A program made the position numbers and the translations under genes. A DNA stretch of 64,000 nucleotides, from contig NC_092409.1 of NCBI RefSeq assembly GCF_009017415.1, forward strand, positions 992,001-1,056,000, in the 5' to 3' direction. A model generated the notes under the pieces. It was given only the letters and a program-made list of their open reading frames with translations. It was not told the DNA's origin and ran no database searches. This DNA comes from Aspergillus flavus. Its lineage: Eukaryota; Ascomycota; Eurotiomycetes; Eurotiales; Aspergillaceae. Positions within the stretch are counted from its first letter, which is position 1. Each line of letters begins with the position of its first letter. Of the stretch, positions 1-11,284 are shown in pieces.

Positions 1-662
1 AAGTGGGGTATGAAGAAAGGTTTGAAGAATGTCCTCGTACTTAGAAACTCTTTCGATTGTCCTGATGAGGTCTTCGATGCGCTAGGCTGATATCCAGCCG
101 CTTGATAGCTTTATATAACTTGAGATGTAGCAATACGTATCCTTACTCCATGATGTAATCGTGATTAACATGAGTACTGACTGATACGCATGCGTCTTTG
201 CCATCCATTTGGAAGAAGTCAATAATGTCATAGCATGTGAGAATGTATCCGGTTGCGGTTTATCACCACTGATACTCAGGTATCAAGTTTAACCTGACCC
301 AAGTCTATGATGCGCAGTTTGGATACGGTGATGTCAAATGCAAATTGAGCCATGTTCCATTCAATTTAGTTAACGCATTCATCAACTGACATGGTATCTG
401 ATGTGTCTAGTGACAGACTATCGACCGGATGCATCGATGATATACTTTAGAACCTTTACGTACGACGTAATTTGATAGGGAAATTAAGTCATCTCATAAA
501 CTAGCTTCTTCTCAAGCTTCCTCTATTCCGTTTACATTATATTAGCTTTGCATTTCTCTACCCACCCCATCTCCCTCCTCCAACTCTATGCTCCATTGCT
601 CTCGCTTCAAACATTATTACGCTGTGACTCCGTTCCATAGTGTCCACTAAAGACTTCTAGCC
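1..662. other. Intergenic; no gene seen
   Basis: No open reading frame with coding character is visible on either strand. The last 150 bases before the gene at 663 are rich in C and T, as is common in fungal promoters, so this part probably holds its promoter. Confidence 0.5.
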
Positions 663-1667
663 ATGGCGTCGACGAAGAACCTCCGGGAGTTCTTAGAGAC
701 GGCCTCCAAAGAGCCGAAGGAACAGGTTGTAGCAGGACAGGTTCCCATGCCTCCTGTTCTTCTTTTTGCCCCCCGGCATCACGCTGAAGATAGGCTGCAC
801 ACAGAACTGCTCGAAATGACAGGCAAAATCTTTCTCGAGCTGGGGGAGTCCTTGGTCAAGAAGCGAACATACAATCAGATCGACACTGCCGACCAGGTGC
901 TTCAAGCAATGGTTGACGTGGCCAATGCGGCCCAAACAGCCATTGCCTCCGAAGGTAGTGTCTCGAAATTAGTGGACGTGAGGCCATCCCCGAACATGTC
1001 AATCAATCGAGATATACCGAGAGAGGATCTGCACCGGGAACTTCTGGACGTGTTGTTTTCACATCTGATCCATGACAAGCGGACATTGCGCGACTTGGAC
1101 TACTTGCTTCAGAAATTCGTGAACGCCTTCTCCCAACTCCCAACTGATGCGGAAGGAAAACACATCGTGTTCACCTTCTTTGTCAATGAGGTGAACCGGA
1201 ACAATATTGGCACTGAGCAATCTCCAATCTATGAAGATGTCCAATCTATCATGTTGAATACTATCCGCATGCCTACGGAAGTGTATCGTGATCTTGTCAC
1301 GAAAAATGAGAAGCCCTTGAAAACTCCGGCGACGAACGCCACGTCCTCGAAGAATGGGCCTGAGAGGCATGCGCCCACAAGGGAACAGGAGGCGCCCAGA
1401 TATTCCACTGAACAGCGGACGTCTTTCCTCGATATGCTTCGAAACGCTTTGGGGCCCCCCGACGCCTCAGAGTCGGACAATGAGCCTGAACCACCTGAAG
1501 ATAAAGTCACACTGAAAATGGACTATCGGATCATCACCGCAAAGATAAAGCCAAAGAAATTTAAAAAAGCGCAACAAGACATCGATGACAGCATGAGAAG
1601 AGTAGTGAAGCTGGGGGCAAAGGAATATGGAGAAAGGGTCACCAAAGTGCTGTATGTACTTAAATAA
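663..1667 (+). CDS. Hypothetical protein, 334 aa
   Basis: A single-exon reading frame whose ATG sits in a good context (GCCATGGCG). I do not recognise the family. There is no signal peptide and no membrane segment. The first 200 residues look helical and globular. Residues about 215-285 are polar, rich in Pro, Glu, Ser and Thr, and probably disordered. The last 50 residues are basic, with a run KIKPKKFKKAQQDIDDSMRR near residues 292-311, then a short conserved-looking tail. It is most likely a cytosolic or nuclear protein. Its 3' end converges with the secreted Cys-rich gene on the other strand. No function is proposed. Confidence 0.75.
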   Translation: MASTKNLREFLETASKEPKEQVVAGQVPMPPVLLFAPRHHAEDRLHTELLEMTGKIFLELGESLVKKRTYNQIDTADQVLQAMVDVANAAQTAIASEGSVSKLVDVRPSPNMSINRDIPREDLHRELLDVLFSHLIHDKRTLRDLDYLLQKFVNAFSQLPTDAEGKHIVFTFFVNEVNRNNIGTEQSPIYEDVQSIMLNTIRMPTEVYRDLVTKNEKPLKTPATNATSSKNGPERHAPTREQEAPRYSTEQRTSFLDMLRNALGPPDASESDNEPEPPEDKVTLKMDYRIITAKIKPKKFKKAQQDIDDSMRRVVKLGAKEYGERVTKVLYVLK

Positions 1668-2055
1668 GTCCATGGTTGGGGGTAATGTGATAGGCTTTGG
1701 TGAGGTGCTCATGATTACCTTAGTCAAGCAAGGAGTAGCAACCATTGCAATGCGAAGGGAGTCTGTAAATGTAACTATCGTCCTTTATAACGTCAACTGG
1801 ATGGTAGCGTTTGTAGGTGCGCGGATTTGCTGTTCCTGATACATACGCAAGGGGTTCCCTGGGCACATTCTCTTGTGGTCTGCAGTGATGAGACTGAAAA
1901 CAATATTTCTAAGAAGAAGACAATTGCATTATTCGTCATAGGTGCCAAGAGTGCAGTACGATTCATCATATTGCAGCTGTGTATATAGTGAGCGGTATAT
2001 GGGTGTGGCCCCAGTCCAATTGACAGTGTGCTTGAACGGAATATGCGCCTGTGGT
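1668..2055. other. Convergent 3' intergenic
   Basis: Space between two genes pointing at each other. It probably holds their 3' ends. No further gene is seen. Confidence 0.4.
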
Positions 2056-3336
2056 TCAGGTAAGACGCAGGACAGTGTGGTAATAGTCACTGTACCGCAT
2101 GTCCCCAGTCTTGAACTTAGAGGCTAAATAGCACTCGCCCTTTTTGTCATCATAAGTGATGGCCCTACACTTGTCGTCCTCGGAGCACCTTTCCACACAT
2201 TGTTTCAAAGTCAAACCACGTACACCCCCTTTCACATCATTGATAACTTTGTATCGTCAGCAGCTGGACATATATATGATACCAAGCTTTGTACATACTA
2301 AAACCACACAAGGTGTACCATTTATTTCCGTTGAGAGTAGCGGTGGTCAACGAACCAGACTTGCCTGATTAGTTGTTAGCATAACATTCATCTTGCTGGA
2401 ATTTGGTAGGGTCTTACACTTGATCTCTCCATCTGTCTTTCCCCAGGAAGAGCCTGAAGTCTTGCATTTATCCAGGTCATTACCACATTGATCAACCGCC
2501 TTCTGAAGGTCGCTGGCTTTCTTTTGGGAATCCTGCAGGTCGGCTTGGCACTTGCGCTCGTTCTTCTCACACTCGTTCTTCTCATCCTCGCATGTAAGAA
2601 GCTCCTTTTGACATTTACGCTCTTTCTTCTCAGATCTGTCCTTGTCATCTTCACAGGTAATAAGGTCATCTCGGCACTTGCGGGCCTTCTTCTCACACTC
2701 CTCGTCACCAGGCTTGCAGCTCGCAAGAGCGGTTTCGCACTTGCGCTTCTCCTTCTCCAAGTCATTCTTTCCGTCCTCACAGGCAGTAAGGTCATCTTGA
2801 CATTTGCGCTCTTTCTTCTCAGCCTTGGCCTTGTCGTCCTCACAGGTAGCAAGATCATTTTGGCACTTGCGGGCCTTCTTCTCGCACTCGTCATCACCAG
2901 GCTTGCATTTTGCAAGGGCATCTTCGCACTTGCGTTTCTGATTCTCACATTCCTCTTTATCATTTACGCATTTAGCGCAATCGTCCTTACTGTCGAGGCA
3001 TGTCTGGGATGTCATCCAGATGCAGTCTGGGGAACTTCCCGGGGATGGTCCAATATATGTCAGCTTGCTAGAGAAGCATCGTCCATTGCCCCAAATAGTT
3101 GCCTTGCAATCTTCGGTGCTGCAAATATCGGCACATTCTTCGATTGTTTTTGCAGATCTAGGTTCGGCGGCCGGGTCAATTAAACAGTCATCGCAAAGGT
3201 ATCTAATCTTGTTTCCCGATGGCAGCGTCACCAGATCATCACCTCTTGGGCAGATCTTGTTGTATTCCGCATCACTTGTCTTGGAGAGCACAGAGGTGGT
3301 CAATGGGAGCAGTAGTAGAAGAGGGGTGCCGAACAT
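2056..3336 (-). CDS. Secreted PAN-like protein with heptad-phased cysteine coiled coil
   Basis: My model has three exons: 3336-2418, 2364-2299 and 2246-2056, giving 391 aa. Both introns (53 and 52 nt) have GT-AG ends, branch-like sequences and correct phase. Reading straight through intron 1 would end the protein at 329 aa and lose the last domain. Residues 1-18 are a signal peptide (MFGTPLLLLL start). Residues about 60-113 form a PAN/Apple-like Cys module (TIEECADIC, then WGNGRCFSSKL). From C123 to C291 a charged Lys/Glu coiled coil has Cys at 20 of 25 successive positions spaced exactly 7 residues apart. Exons 2 and 3 encode a second PAN-like module (LKQCVERCSEDDKC, GECYLASKF). PAN modules bind protein or carbohydrate, so a cell-wall or matrix role is an inference. 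Its promoter is shared with the divergent aspartic protease gene. Confidence 0.8.
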
Positions 3337-4106
3337 CTTGAAATAATAGCTGAAGAGATCATTCAGGGAGCAATTGAGAGATTCGCAAAAACATGGTTGT
3401 CAAGAGCTGGAGCAGAGCAATTGTATCCTGTTCAGTATTTATATATCATTACATAGAGGACGCAAGAGAGATTCAATCGACGTGTAATCGACTATGTGTG
3501 GCAAGGGTGGGATAGCCAGGTGTGAAAGAAAGGACACCCCGTTCAATGAAAATAGGCATTCTTTCTCTTACATCACGACCAAGTCGAGACCGGGCAGGGT
3601 GCTGTTTTCATCGAGAACCTTTCGTCTCCCTCTAAGCCTCGATCAGAACCCAAGCCATGATGTAGTGGTCAGACTATCTCCTTCTCAAAACAGGAGTGCA
3701 ACTTTCCCGAAGGCTGCAACCGTCGCACTGGGCTGAGTTAAATGTTGAATTGAAAGGTATAGACCCACTAAGCCTTCTGACCATGCACGCCACAATGAAA
3801 GCGGGCCTATCTAATTATACCTCTAGCTTTGTAGAGCCCAAAGCCTTCAGAAGACCAGACCTGATGTCATGACTGGCGGACAGACATACCCATCATTTGA
3901 GTTTACTCTGCACGTCCGCCCTGGGCTTGGGAGATCGATGGTGCAGGGCGGTGATGTGTCATAAATGATCTCACTCTTTCTGTTCTTTTCTTTCGCTTTT
4001 TCTCTCGCTTTAGCCTCACATATCCGGCTCTCACCTACAGCAAATAAGGTCGCCCCATACAGTCTTCAACTTCAGGTATTACATACTGTTACAATATCTG
4101 ATTACT
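3337..4106. promoter_or_regulatory. Divergent promoter region
   Basis: This region lies between the secreted Cys-rich gene on the minus strand and the aspartic protease gene on the plus strand, and must hold both promoters. A TATA-like TATATATCA occurs near 3439-3447, about 100 bp upstream of the minus-strand ATG. No gene is seen. Confidence 0.4.
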
Positions 4107-5453
4107 ATGAAGCCAATCCTACTCGCAGCACCTTTGCTGCTAAGCTATACGGCAGCTGAAATTCACCGAGTACCATTGGAAAAAGAACTCCTCGTTAGTC
4201 ACCCCCAATTGCAGCGTTGGGCAAAAGCAAAGCAATTTTGAAGCTAACTTTATCCAGGTCTTTGGCAGTAATGACGATGATACTCGAACATCCTCACAGA
4301 GGTACATAGGTTCCAACACTCATCAGAAAGCCTTGCAAGACCACGGACCGGATATTCTGGGTCATGACATACCAGTTAAGAACCACAGGAACACTCAATG
4401 TACGAGCCCTCAAGCCTTACTACATTGCTCTGTCCTGACCCGCTATATGTAGATTTTTCCACCATCAGGATCGGCACCCCTCCGCAGAAGTTCAAGGTTG
4501 TCCTTGATACTGGGAGCGCTAACTTGTGGGTTCCCTCGTCGAAGTGCAAAACTATTTCCTGCAAAAAGCATAAGAAATACAAATCAGCATTATCCGATAC
4601 GTATCACAATAATGGGAGTGAGTTCGAGATATACTACGGCTCTGGGGGTATGACCGGCCACGTCTCCGAGGACATTTTTACAATCGGCGACCTCAAGGTC
4701 CAAGAGCAGCTATTTGGGGAAGCTACTAAAGTTTCAGGCTTTTCCAATGTTAAGGCTGATGGCATCTTAGGCTTGGGATTTGCTTCCATTTCTGTGAATA
4801 GCATTCCCCCGCCTTTCTATAACATGCTCGACCAGAATCTTCTGGATGAGCCCGTCTTTGCCTTCTACCTCAGTGACACATACAAGGGGCGTACTTCCGA
4901 GATTACCTTCGGCGGCGTTGACGAACAACACTATAGTGGGGAAATAGTGAAAATTCCTCTTCGTCGCAAGGCCTATTGGGAGGTCGAATTTAGTGGACTT
5001 TTCTTCGGAGACCATTTCGCTGATGTTGAAGACACTGGTGCTATTCTAGATACTGGCTCTTCATTGATCGGCTTGCCATCTGGTCTCTTTGAAACAGTGT
5101 AAGTAGTGCTTTTATTCCAGAATATTATGCTGCATGTACTGAGTTCCCGTTCTAGAAACAAGGAAATCGGCGCGACGCGAGATTATCAGGGCAGGTACAT
5201 ACTGGACTGCGACAAGCGGAGTTTCATGCCCTCCCTTACATTTGTCCTGGGTGAATATAACTTCACTATTGATCCCAAAGACTATTCTCTCCAGGAACAA
5301 AACTTTTGCATGAGTGCCTTGGTCCCCATGGATTTCCCCGGTCCCACAGGCCCCTTGGTTGTACTTGGAGACGCATTCCTCAGACGGTGGTATAGTGTAT
5401 ATGACTTTGGTAACGGTGCCATCGGCCTGGCCCAGGCAAAACGCAAAGAATAA
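4107..5453 (+). CDS. Pepsin-like aspartic protease (PEP4/vacuolar type), 390 aa
   Basis: Exons 4107-4193, 4258-4399, 4453-5098 and 5156-5453 join in frame. The protein starts with a signal peptide (MKPILLAAPLLLSYTAAE), followed by an unusually short propeptide of about 55 residues. The mature enzyme begins around NTQYFSTIRIGTPPQKF. The two catalytic motifs are DTGS at D95 and DTGS at D276; the flap is IYYGSGGMTG. The text closely follows fungal vacuolar proteinase A (PEP4/PepB class), including FYNMLDQ, EPVFAFYL, IPLRRKAYWEV and LGDAFLRRWYSVYD. Fungal PEP4 orthologues usually have a longer propeptide and a conserved glycosylation pattern, so this is probably a paralogue. The C terminus has no GPI signal. 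It may be secreted or vacuolar. Its position between two secreted Cys-rich genes is notable but not explained. Confidence 0.88.
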
Positions 5454-6807
5454 TGGTTAGTTGTATGTGTCAACTTTAAAAATGTGGAGTACATGTATCT
5501 ACCAGAAAGTTTCATTGGTTCCTTAATTGGCATCCCGTACCCCTTTCCACAAGAGCCTAAACGGATACGTGAGGGACATTCATTCCAAGGATTTGAATTC
5601 CGTGGCAGGTTACACCGTTCTCAGCTTCTCTCCTATTGTAGGATTTGGTATGCGGATTGGGCCAGTTTGAAATTTCCTCATGCCGCATTGGATACCTCGC
5701 ATTTTCTCTCCTGTCTTTTGCGGAATGTGGGGATATAGGCCTACCTTTTGGAGTTCCGTGGATAGCGTCGGCCGAGACACAGACTGTCGCATGTCATATG
5801 GTGTCATTCAAAGTCAACTTTGAACCGAGTATACTGTATGGGATTGAGCTTACTCTATGCACGATCTTCTTGATACGTAGGACCAAGTGTTTGATAGGGT
5901 AACCCATGATAATGAAGTGAATACACCCATTCGCGGTTCTATCGGTAATCAATGGGGTTGCTGAGGCGCAGCTGATGATCAGCTTTTCTAAACGTGCCCC
6001 TTACTTTGTGGAAGACATGGATGTATGCACAGTTGGTTGATGATAGACCCAGGCTGGTCAACCACCTATGCTCCAAGGGACTCGTCTACCTTCCCATTCT
6101 CAATTTCGCTCATGATACCGATCATATTTCATTACAATCATCGAGCTGCTCATGGTATTTAGCATACACCCCCGCATTTCCAATTTCTGCGGGCGCCATG
6201 GTACGGCTTAGGGAATGTGGAGTCATGGTACACTGTGGCTCTGACTTGTGCAGTTTCAATACCACTGTGGGTACTCCCTCTTGGGGAGTTCTCTCTGCGC
6301 TCCGTTACATGTCCATGCATTCTGATGTACTGGATCTATAGCTGATGAACCACAGTAACAGTTTGATGAAAGCGGAATTGACCAGGACTTCAGCAGAGCA
6401 ACAACCACCAGTTACTTGCTTTCAGTCAAAGATCACTGACGTATTCTCGACGACACGAATCAAAACGAGCAAGCCGAAAGCAGCGGTATTTGCTGTTTTG
6501 ATTTCGGATTGACGTTGGCTATCTAAGCATCCGTTGAAAGCCCTTGACTCTATGACTTCACCACGCAGCATCTCGATGGCTATTGAACGGTAATTGATTG
6601 ATTGACGCAATCAACGCAGTCATTGACAGAGACATCTTGATGGTATTCAACTATGTTACCGGAAATGTATATTGCCAGTGTTGGGGTTGAGGTGGGCAAG
6701 CTACTAAGAGACGTATAAGAGATGCTAGAATGGCCCAGCTTGTTTCCCTCTTCACCAACTCCACACAAACATCTTTTCGCATCGTCTTATTATCATTAAG
6801 GATTGTC
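5454..6807. other. Intergenic; no gene seen
   Basis: About 1.35 kb with only short, uncharacteristic reading frames on both strands. The right end is the presumed promoter of the repeat protein; an upstream in-frame ATG at 6730 is discussed there. Confidence 0.4.
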
Positions 6808-8937
6808 ATGGATAAGATGCTCTGTGCTCTCCTGCTTAGTGCAGGCATGTTGGTTGGCCCTGTCGCAACACAGGAAGCCGAGCCCGAGCAAGTCCGGTTA
6901 TCCCCTCCTTCGCTCTCGAGACTAGGATCTATGCCTTTGTCGCCGCCCCGTTCCATCACGTTGAAGGACTTGCGGGTTATGAAAGACCAGTACGGCAATG
7001 AGCAATGTTGCCCGCCTGGGACCATACTCGTCGGAGGCCAGTGTATCTTGCCCCATAGCAATGTCTGCCCTGAAGGCACTGTACAGGAGGGAAATGTATG
7101 CGTGGGCAAACCGTTATGTCCTCCGAAATTCCACTATGATGGCCAGAAATGCATCTCCGATCACCCCCCGCGTTGTCAAACCGGATCACGCTTCAATGGC
7201 AAGGACTGTGTATCGACGGGCGACCCCTTTTGCCCAGAGGGCTCCACCTTCAATGGACATAGCTGTGTCAGCACGACACCACCTACATGTCCAAGTGGCG
7301 CCCAACTGAAGGACAATATTTGTGTTACCAAGCAATCGCCCACTTGCCCGCGTGGAATGCAGTTCGATGGTGAACAAGGATGCGTTAGCACAGAACCCCC
7401 TAGCTGTCCAGAGGGCGCTCAATTCTCAGAGGGTCTTTGTATCTCCGTCGTGCCTCCCTCGTGTGAGCGGCCGTTCGTCCTTCAAGGCAACACCTGCATT
7501 CATTCTTCCAAGCCCGAGTGCCCCACAGGTGCCACCTTCGATGGCACTGTGTGTGTTTCTGTGACGCCCCCAAGCTGTAAGACCGGTGTCTTTGATGGAG
7601 GAGTGTGCAAGGACAAGCAGCCTCCCATTTGTCCACCGCGTACCACCCTCAAAGGGTCCAGCTGTACTGTAGAGACTGGTGCGTCCTGCCCTGCGGGGCA
7701 GTCTCTGTCCATATTCCAGGACCAAGTCCGCTGTTGTCCGGACGGATTTAGCTGGGATGGGTCATTCTGTGTCCTGAAACGAGAGGGCGACAACTGCCCT
7801 CCTGGCAGCCACTTCGACGGTACCAAATGTGTTTTCACGCCCACCGTGCAGCCCATCTGCCCCCCAAGGACAACCTGGAATGGCAAGGACTGTATCCTTT
7901 CAGTGCCACCCCGATGCTCTTCCGGCTTCACGTTTGTCAGCGGGAACTGTGTAAGCAAGGATACACCTGAATGTCCGGAAGGGACGACCTTTGATGGTCA
8001 CAAATGTGTCTCCCCTACTCCACCTCGCTGTCCTGGAGACACGACCTTAAAAGGCCGGGACTGCATGTCTTCCGACCCTCCTCTTTGCCCACCACGGACT
8101 ACATTCAATGGCCACTCTTGCGTGCTCAACGTACCACCCACCTGCCCTCCTGGTTCCACTCTTACTGGCCATAGCTGTCGCTTCCCCGATGTTCCTGATT
8201 GCTCTGGTGGCTCCTTTACTGGAGGACATTGCGTTGTGCCAGTACCCCCCAAGTGCCCGCCATCATTTATCTTCAACGGAAAGGAGTGCATACACGAGAA
8301 CCGGCCCCGCTGCCCTCAAAACTACGTCTACGATGGGAAGAACTGTGTCTCTTCCGACCCACCAGACTGTGGATCGGATGCTATTTTTGACGGCACTAAC
8401 TGCGTCGACATTACGCCTCCAAAATGCCCTGACGGCACATCCTATGATGGCCATGGTTGTTCTGGTGGCAAGCCTCCAAAGTGCCCGGAGGGAATGACCT
8501 TCAACGGGCGCGATTGTATTGACGGAAAGCCACCCCGGTGCCCTAAGGATACCACTTTCAACGGTGAAAAATGTGTCTCCAATGAAAAGCCTGAGTGTCC
8601 AACGGGCACAACCTTTGATGGCTCCAAGTGTGTGAACGAGAGACCCCCGGATTGCCCAGAGAATACGAGTTTCAACGGCCATGCCTGTGTCTCTACCATC
8701 CCTCCCGTTTGCTCGGATGGCACTGTATTCGATGGCTCTAAGTGTGTCACGAAAAATCCACCAGTTTGCCCACCGGGCACCAGGCTCGAGAACGGTATGT
8801 GTGTTATCACCACCGATCCCATCTGCGCCGAGGGAACGACCTTCAATGGAAAGATGTGTACCACCGCCACTCAAGCGGAATGTTACCAGATGTTTGTTTG
8901 CCCGCCATTCTCACCGTCCAAGCCACGGGCTGGTTGA
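6808..8937 (+). CDS. Secreted 709-aa protein of about 33 two-cysteine, 19-residue repeats
   Basis: A single uninterrupted exon. I chose the ATG at 6808 because it starts a good signal peptide (MDKMLCALLLSAGMLVGPVAT). The ATG at 6730 would add 26 residues ahead of it. After a Pro-rich linker to about residue 65, the protein is almost entirely tandem repeats with consensus C-P-x-G-T-T-F-(D/N)-G-x-x-C-V-x-x-x-P-P-x, so two Cys per 19 residues. I count about 33 repeats. One irregular unit in the middle, at 7687-7800, carries an adjacent CC pair. The repeat style recalls the Cys-rich repeats of apicomplexan oocyst wall proteins, but I do not claim homology. A structural, disulfide-rich cell-wall role is likely. 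No GPI signal is seen. Confidence 0.82.
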   Translation: MDKMLCALLLSAGMLVGPVATQEAEPEQVRLSPPSLSRLGSMPLSPPRSITLKDLRVMKDQYGNEQCCPPGTILVGGQCILPHSNVCPEGTVQEGNVCVGKPLCPPKFHYDGQKCISDHPPRCQTGSRFNGKDCVSTGDPFCPEGSTFNGHSCVSTTPPTCPSGAQLKDNICVTKQSPTCPRGMQFDGEQGCVSTEPPSCPEGAQFSEGLCISVVPPSCERPFVLQGNTCIHSSKPECPTGATFDGTVCVSVTPPSCKTGVFDGGVCKDKQPPICPPRTTLKGSSCTVETGASCPAGQSLSIFQDQVRCCPDGFSWDGSFCVLKREGDNCPPGSHFDGTKCVFTPTVQPICPPRTTWNGKDCILSVPPRCSSGFTFVSGNCVSKDTPECPEGTTFDGHKCVSPTPPRCPGDTTLKGRDCMSSDPPLCPPRTTFNGHSCVLNVPPTCPPGSTLTGHSCRFPDVPDCSGGSFTGGHCVVPVPPKCPPSFIFNGKECIHENRPRCPQNYVYDGKNCVSSDPPDCGSDAIFDGTNCVDITPPKCPDGTSYDGHGCSGGKPPKCPEGMTFNGRDCIDGKPPRCPKDTTFNGEKCVSNEKPECPTGTTFDGSKCVNERPPDCPENTSFNGHACVSTIPPVCSDGTVFDGSKCVTKNPPVCPPGTRLENGMCVITTDPICAEGTTFNGKMCTTATQAECYQMFVCPPFSPSKPRAG

Positions 8938-10130
8938 AGAGAATCCATCCTTCACTACATGGGATGAAACGCAGCATTTCTGGCTGCAGCTAGCCTACTC
9001 ATCTGTTCTCAGCTTTGATTGCCTGGATGATCGTTCGCTCTTTATAAACCTGATTTTGACTATATTTGCACTGAGTCTCTTATACTCTTGGGACCAGCCA
9101 CAAAAGTCTATGTAGTTTTCTGCAGGCACGAAAATTGGATGTTGACAGCGGGTTGGCCTTGCGCCTACGCGCTCCTTTGTCAGATAGTCACCAAGGCCGA
9201 ATCTCACAGATAGGATAATCAATAGTTTCTTTCCATGTATGAGTATAAAATAGCAAGAGAAAATGATAGAAAATAGATGAATAGAAGAGGGAATAGCCAG
9301 TTGTCCTATTTTCTCTTCACAGGCTGATAGCTCCCTTTGTTTTATTTCTTCTTTATAGATTATTTCCCTCTTACAGTAACTCCAGGAAGAAACACCTTAC
9401 TATTGGGACTAGCTCAATAATATAACGATATAGCGTGATGTAAACGCATGATACATATAAATCGTCGGCAACTGCACTTCTTGTAGTGTCTGTAGTGCTG
9501 GGATTGTAGCTTCCTGCAGTATTCAGTGAAGGCAAGCCAACCACATTTATGACCTCCCCCGCGAAACCGCTGATTAAGCCTCCAATCATACCAGCGAGTA
9601 TATGACGGAGAGTGTCGCGATGGTTATATAAACAGAGCGGAAATCGTTCATGGTAGCTTATCCTATGCCTGGTCTGGTTATCCCGCGTCCCGTCTGAAAT
9701 ATATTTTTAATCGTAAGCAAGTACTAACAGACTCTGGGAACCCTCTATAAGTATCTAAGATTCTAATATCAATAATAAGAATAGTAATATGTTTCATACT
9801 AAACCGCAGATAGGGATCATTCTTGGCGTTATAGCTGCTGCGAATAACCTCTCGCAACACCTGGGCACGAATCATGAAGTGAGTGTTCCTGGACAGATCA
9901 GATCTAAATGATATTTACCTACCTGGTTAGCAGATTACCCAGGAAATACTGAGCGGCAGCCAATTTGCCAATACATTGCCTGATCCGTGCAAGCCATTGT
10001 TCGTATGAGCTTTTGGAGGAGCTTCCAGTTCGTTCCAAGTATGAATGGTTCACATATATATCAAGAGTTGTTTCTAAACCCTGATAGTCTTCTGTCTTTG
10101 TACCCTTACGCTAGCCTTGCCGCTTGCTAT
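8938..10130. other. Intergenic, AT-rich, no intact gene
   Basis: No intact gene. The minus strand has short frames around 9371-9589 and 9678-9875, but they contain no family motif I recognise. They may be further decay of the dehydrogenase relic just to the right. Confidence 0.4.
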
Positions 10131-10325
10131 TTATCTACCGGAATGGCTGATCCAGGCATAGTAAGGCTCCGCACCATAGAGCTTCTTGACCGACTCGGCT
10201 TGCTTCTCCGTCCGAACTAGGACGAACAGTTTATCGTAGCCTTTTATTTTCGCGTTCTCCCAGGCTGCTAGAAGCGTGCCACCAAGGTAGCCTGAGCCTC
10301 CGGTGATCAGGATGTTGTGTGGCAT
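10131..10325 (-). pseudogene. N-terminal relic of NAD(P)-binding (epimerase/NmrA-like) protein
   Basis: 64 codons starting MPHNILITGGSGYLGGTLL, an unmistakable Rossmann dinucleotide fold (GxxGxxG). They continue through a KGYDKLFVLVRTEKQAE second strand to LYGAEP and then stop. The rest of the roughly 300-residue domain is not found downstream in any frame. No convincing 5' splice site could rescue it. It is most simply a truncated pseudogene. A spliced small protein cannot be excluded. Confidence 0.55.
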
Positions 10326-11284
10326 TGCTTTTCATGCAATTATGGGAGAGGTATGCCTGTGAGATAGTTGTGAGTAAGATGAGAGAGTCGTAGGATTTGG
10401 GTGACTTTTCAAGGGTCAGTCCTTTCTATTTAAGCCTGAGACTACCAAGAGTATCAGACTATACGTTAAGTATGCTTCATAAGCAGGGGAACTTAGGGTT
10501 GGGAACAGTGGACTGTAGAAACATCATAGTGGGGTAGATGTTGCTGTGCCTTCCAATCAGAGACATTATAACCATCAACCACCAATAGGAAGCTCTAGCA
10601 GATCCAGGGTCGACTCTTCCGCCAACGCCCATTGGGCACGACACATTTTACATAGCCTACCAGGGAAATGAGAGGACTTAGTATACTGGTTTCTTGGAGG
10701 AAATACTTTACGGACTATAACCAGGTGAGAAATTTGCAACGTGCCTTTATAAACAGTACAAGGTGATTGAGTTAGATAGATGCAAGTTAAACTACCATAT
10801 TGTATATGTGGACCAGCCCAGTGTTTCCGATTAGTTCATACACTTTCCTCCCACACCACCGCTGTCCTTTTCCTGCCACCATGGTCTAATGACGAGGTGA
10901 CTTGAAACAGTAGACCAAGCCTTCGAGCAAGCTAGAGAACTGGGATATACGAAACGTACTCTTCAAATCTCCAGAGAGCTTGTAAATACCTGTCTCATGA
11001 TGATTAAAGAGAAGGACCTTATTGGAATGGTTATCCTTGATTGTACAGGGCCGTTTCAACCCATCTCTCCAAACCTTCTAGTCAATTTGACATTGATTGC
11101 TAAATACTATCAGACTACATTTAGAAATGCTACTCAAATACAGGTATTCAACTCAATACATTTCGCTCAACATTTCACAACCTTCACAAGGCTCCCTCGC
11201 AGATTGACACAGTTCACAGCACATCAGTACAAGCGCAGACAGCAAACAGCTCCAAAGTGGGAATTAACCCTCCAGAAAATCCCC
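10326..11284. other. Intergenic; no gene seen
   Basis: No supported gene. A plus-strand open frame at 10997-11551 runs mostly antisense to the HsbA gene and has no coding character of its own. Confidence 0.4.

Noticed and set aside
8263..8874. Minus-strand open frames inside the 33-repeat gene
   Set aside because: Repetitive codons keep the antisense frames open; the sense frame has a signal peptide and fixed Cys.
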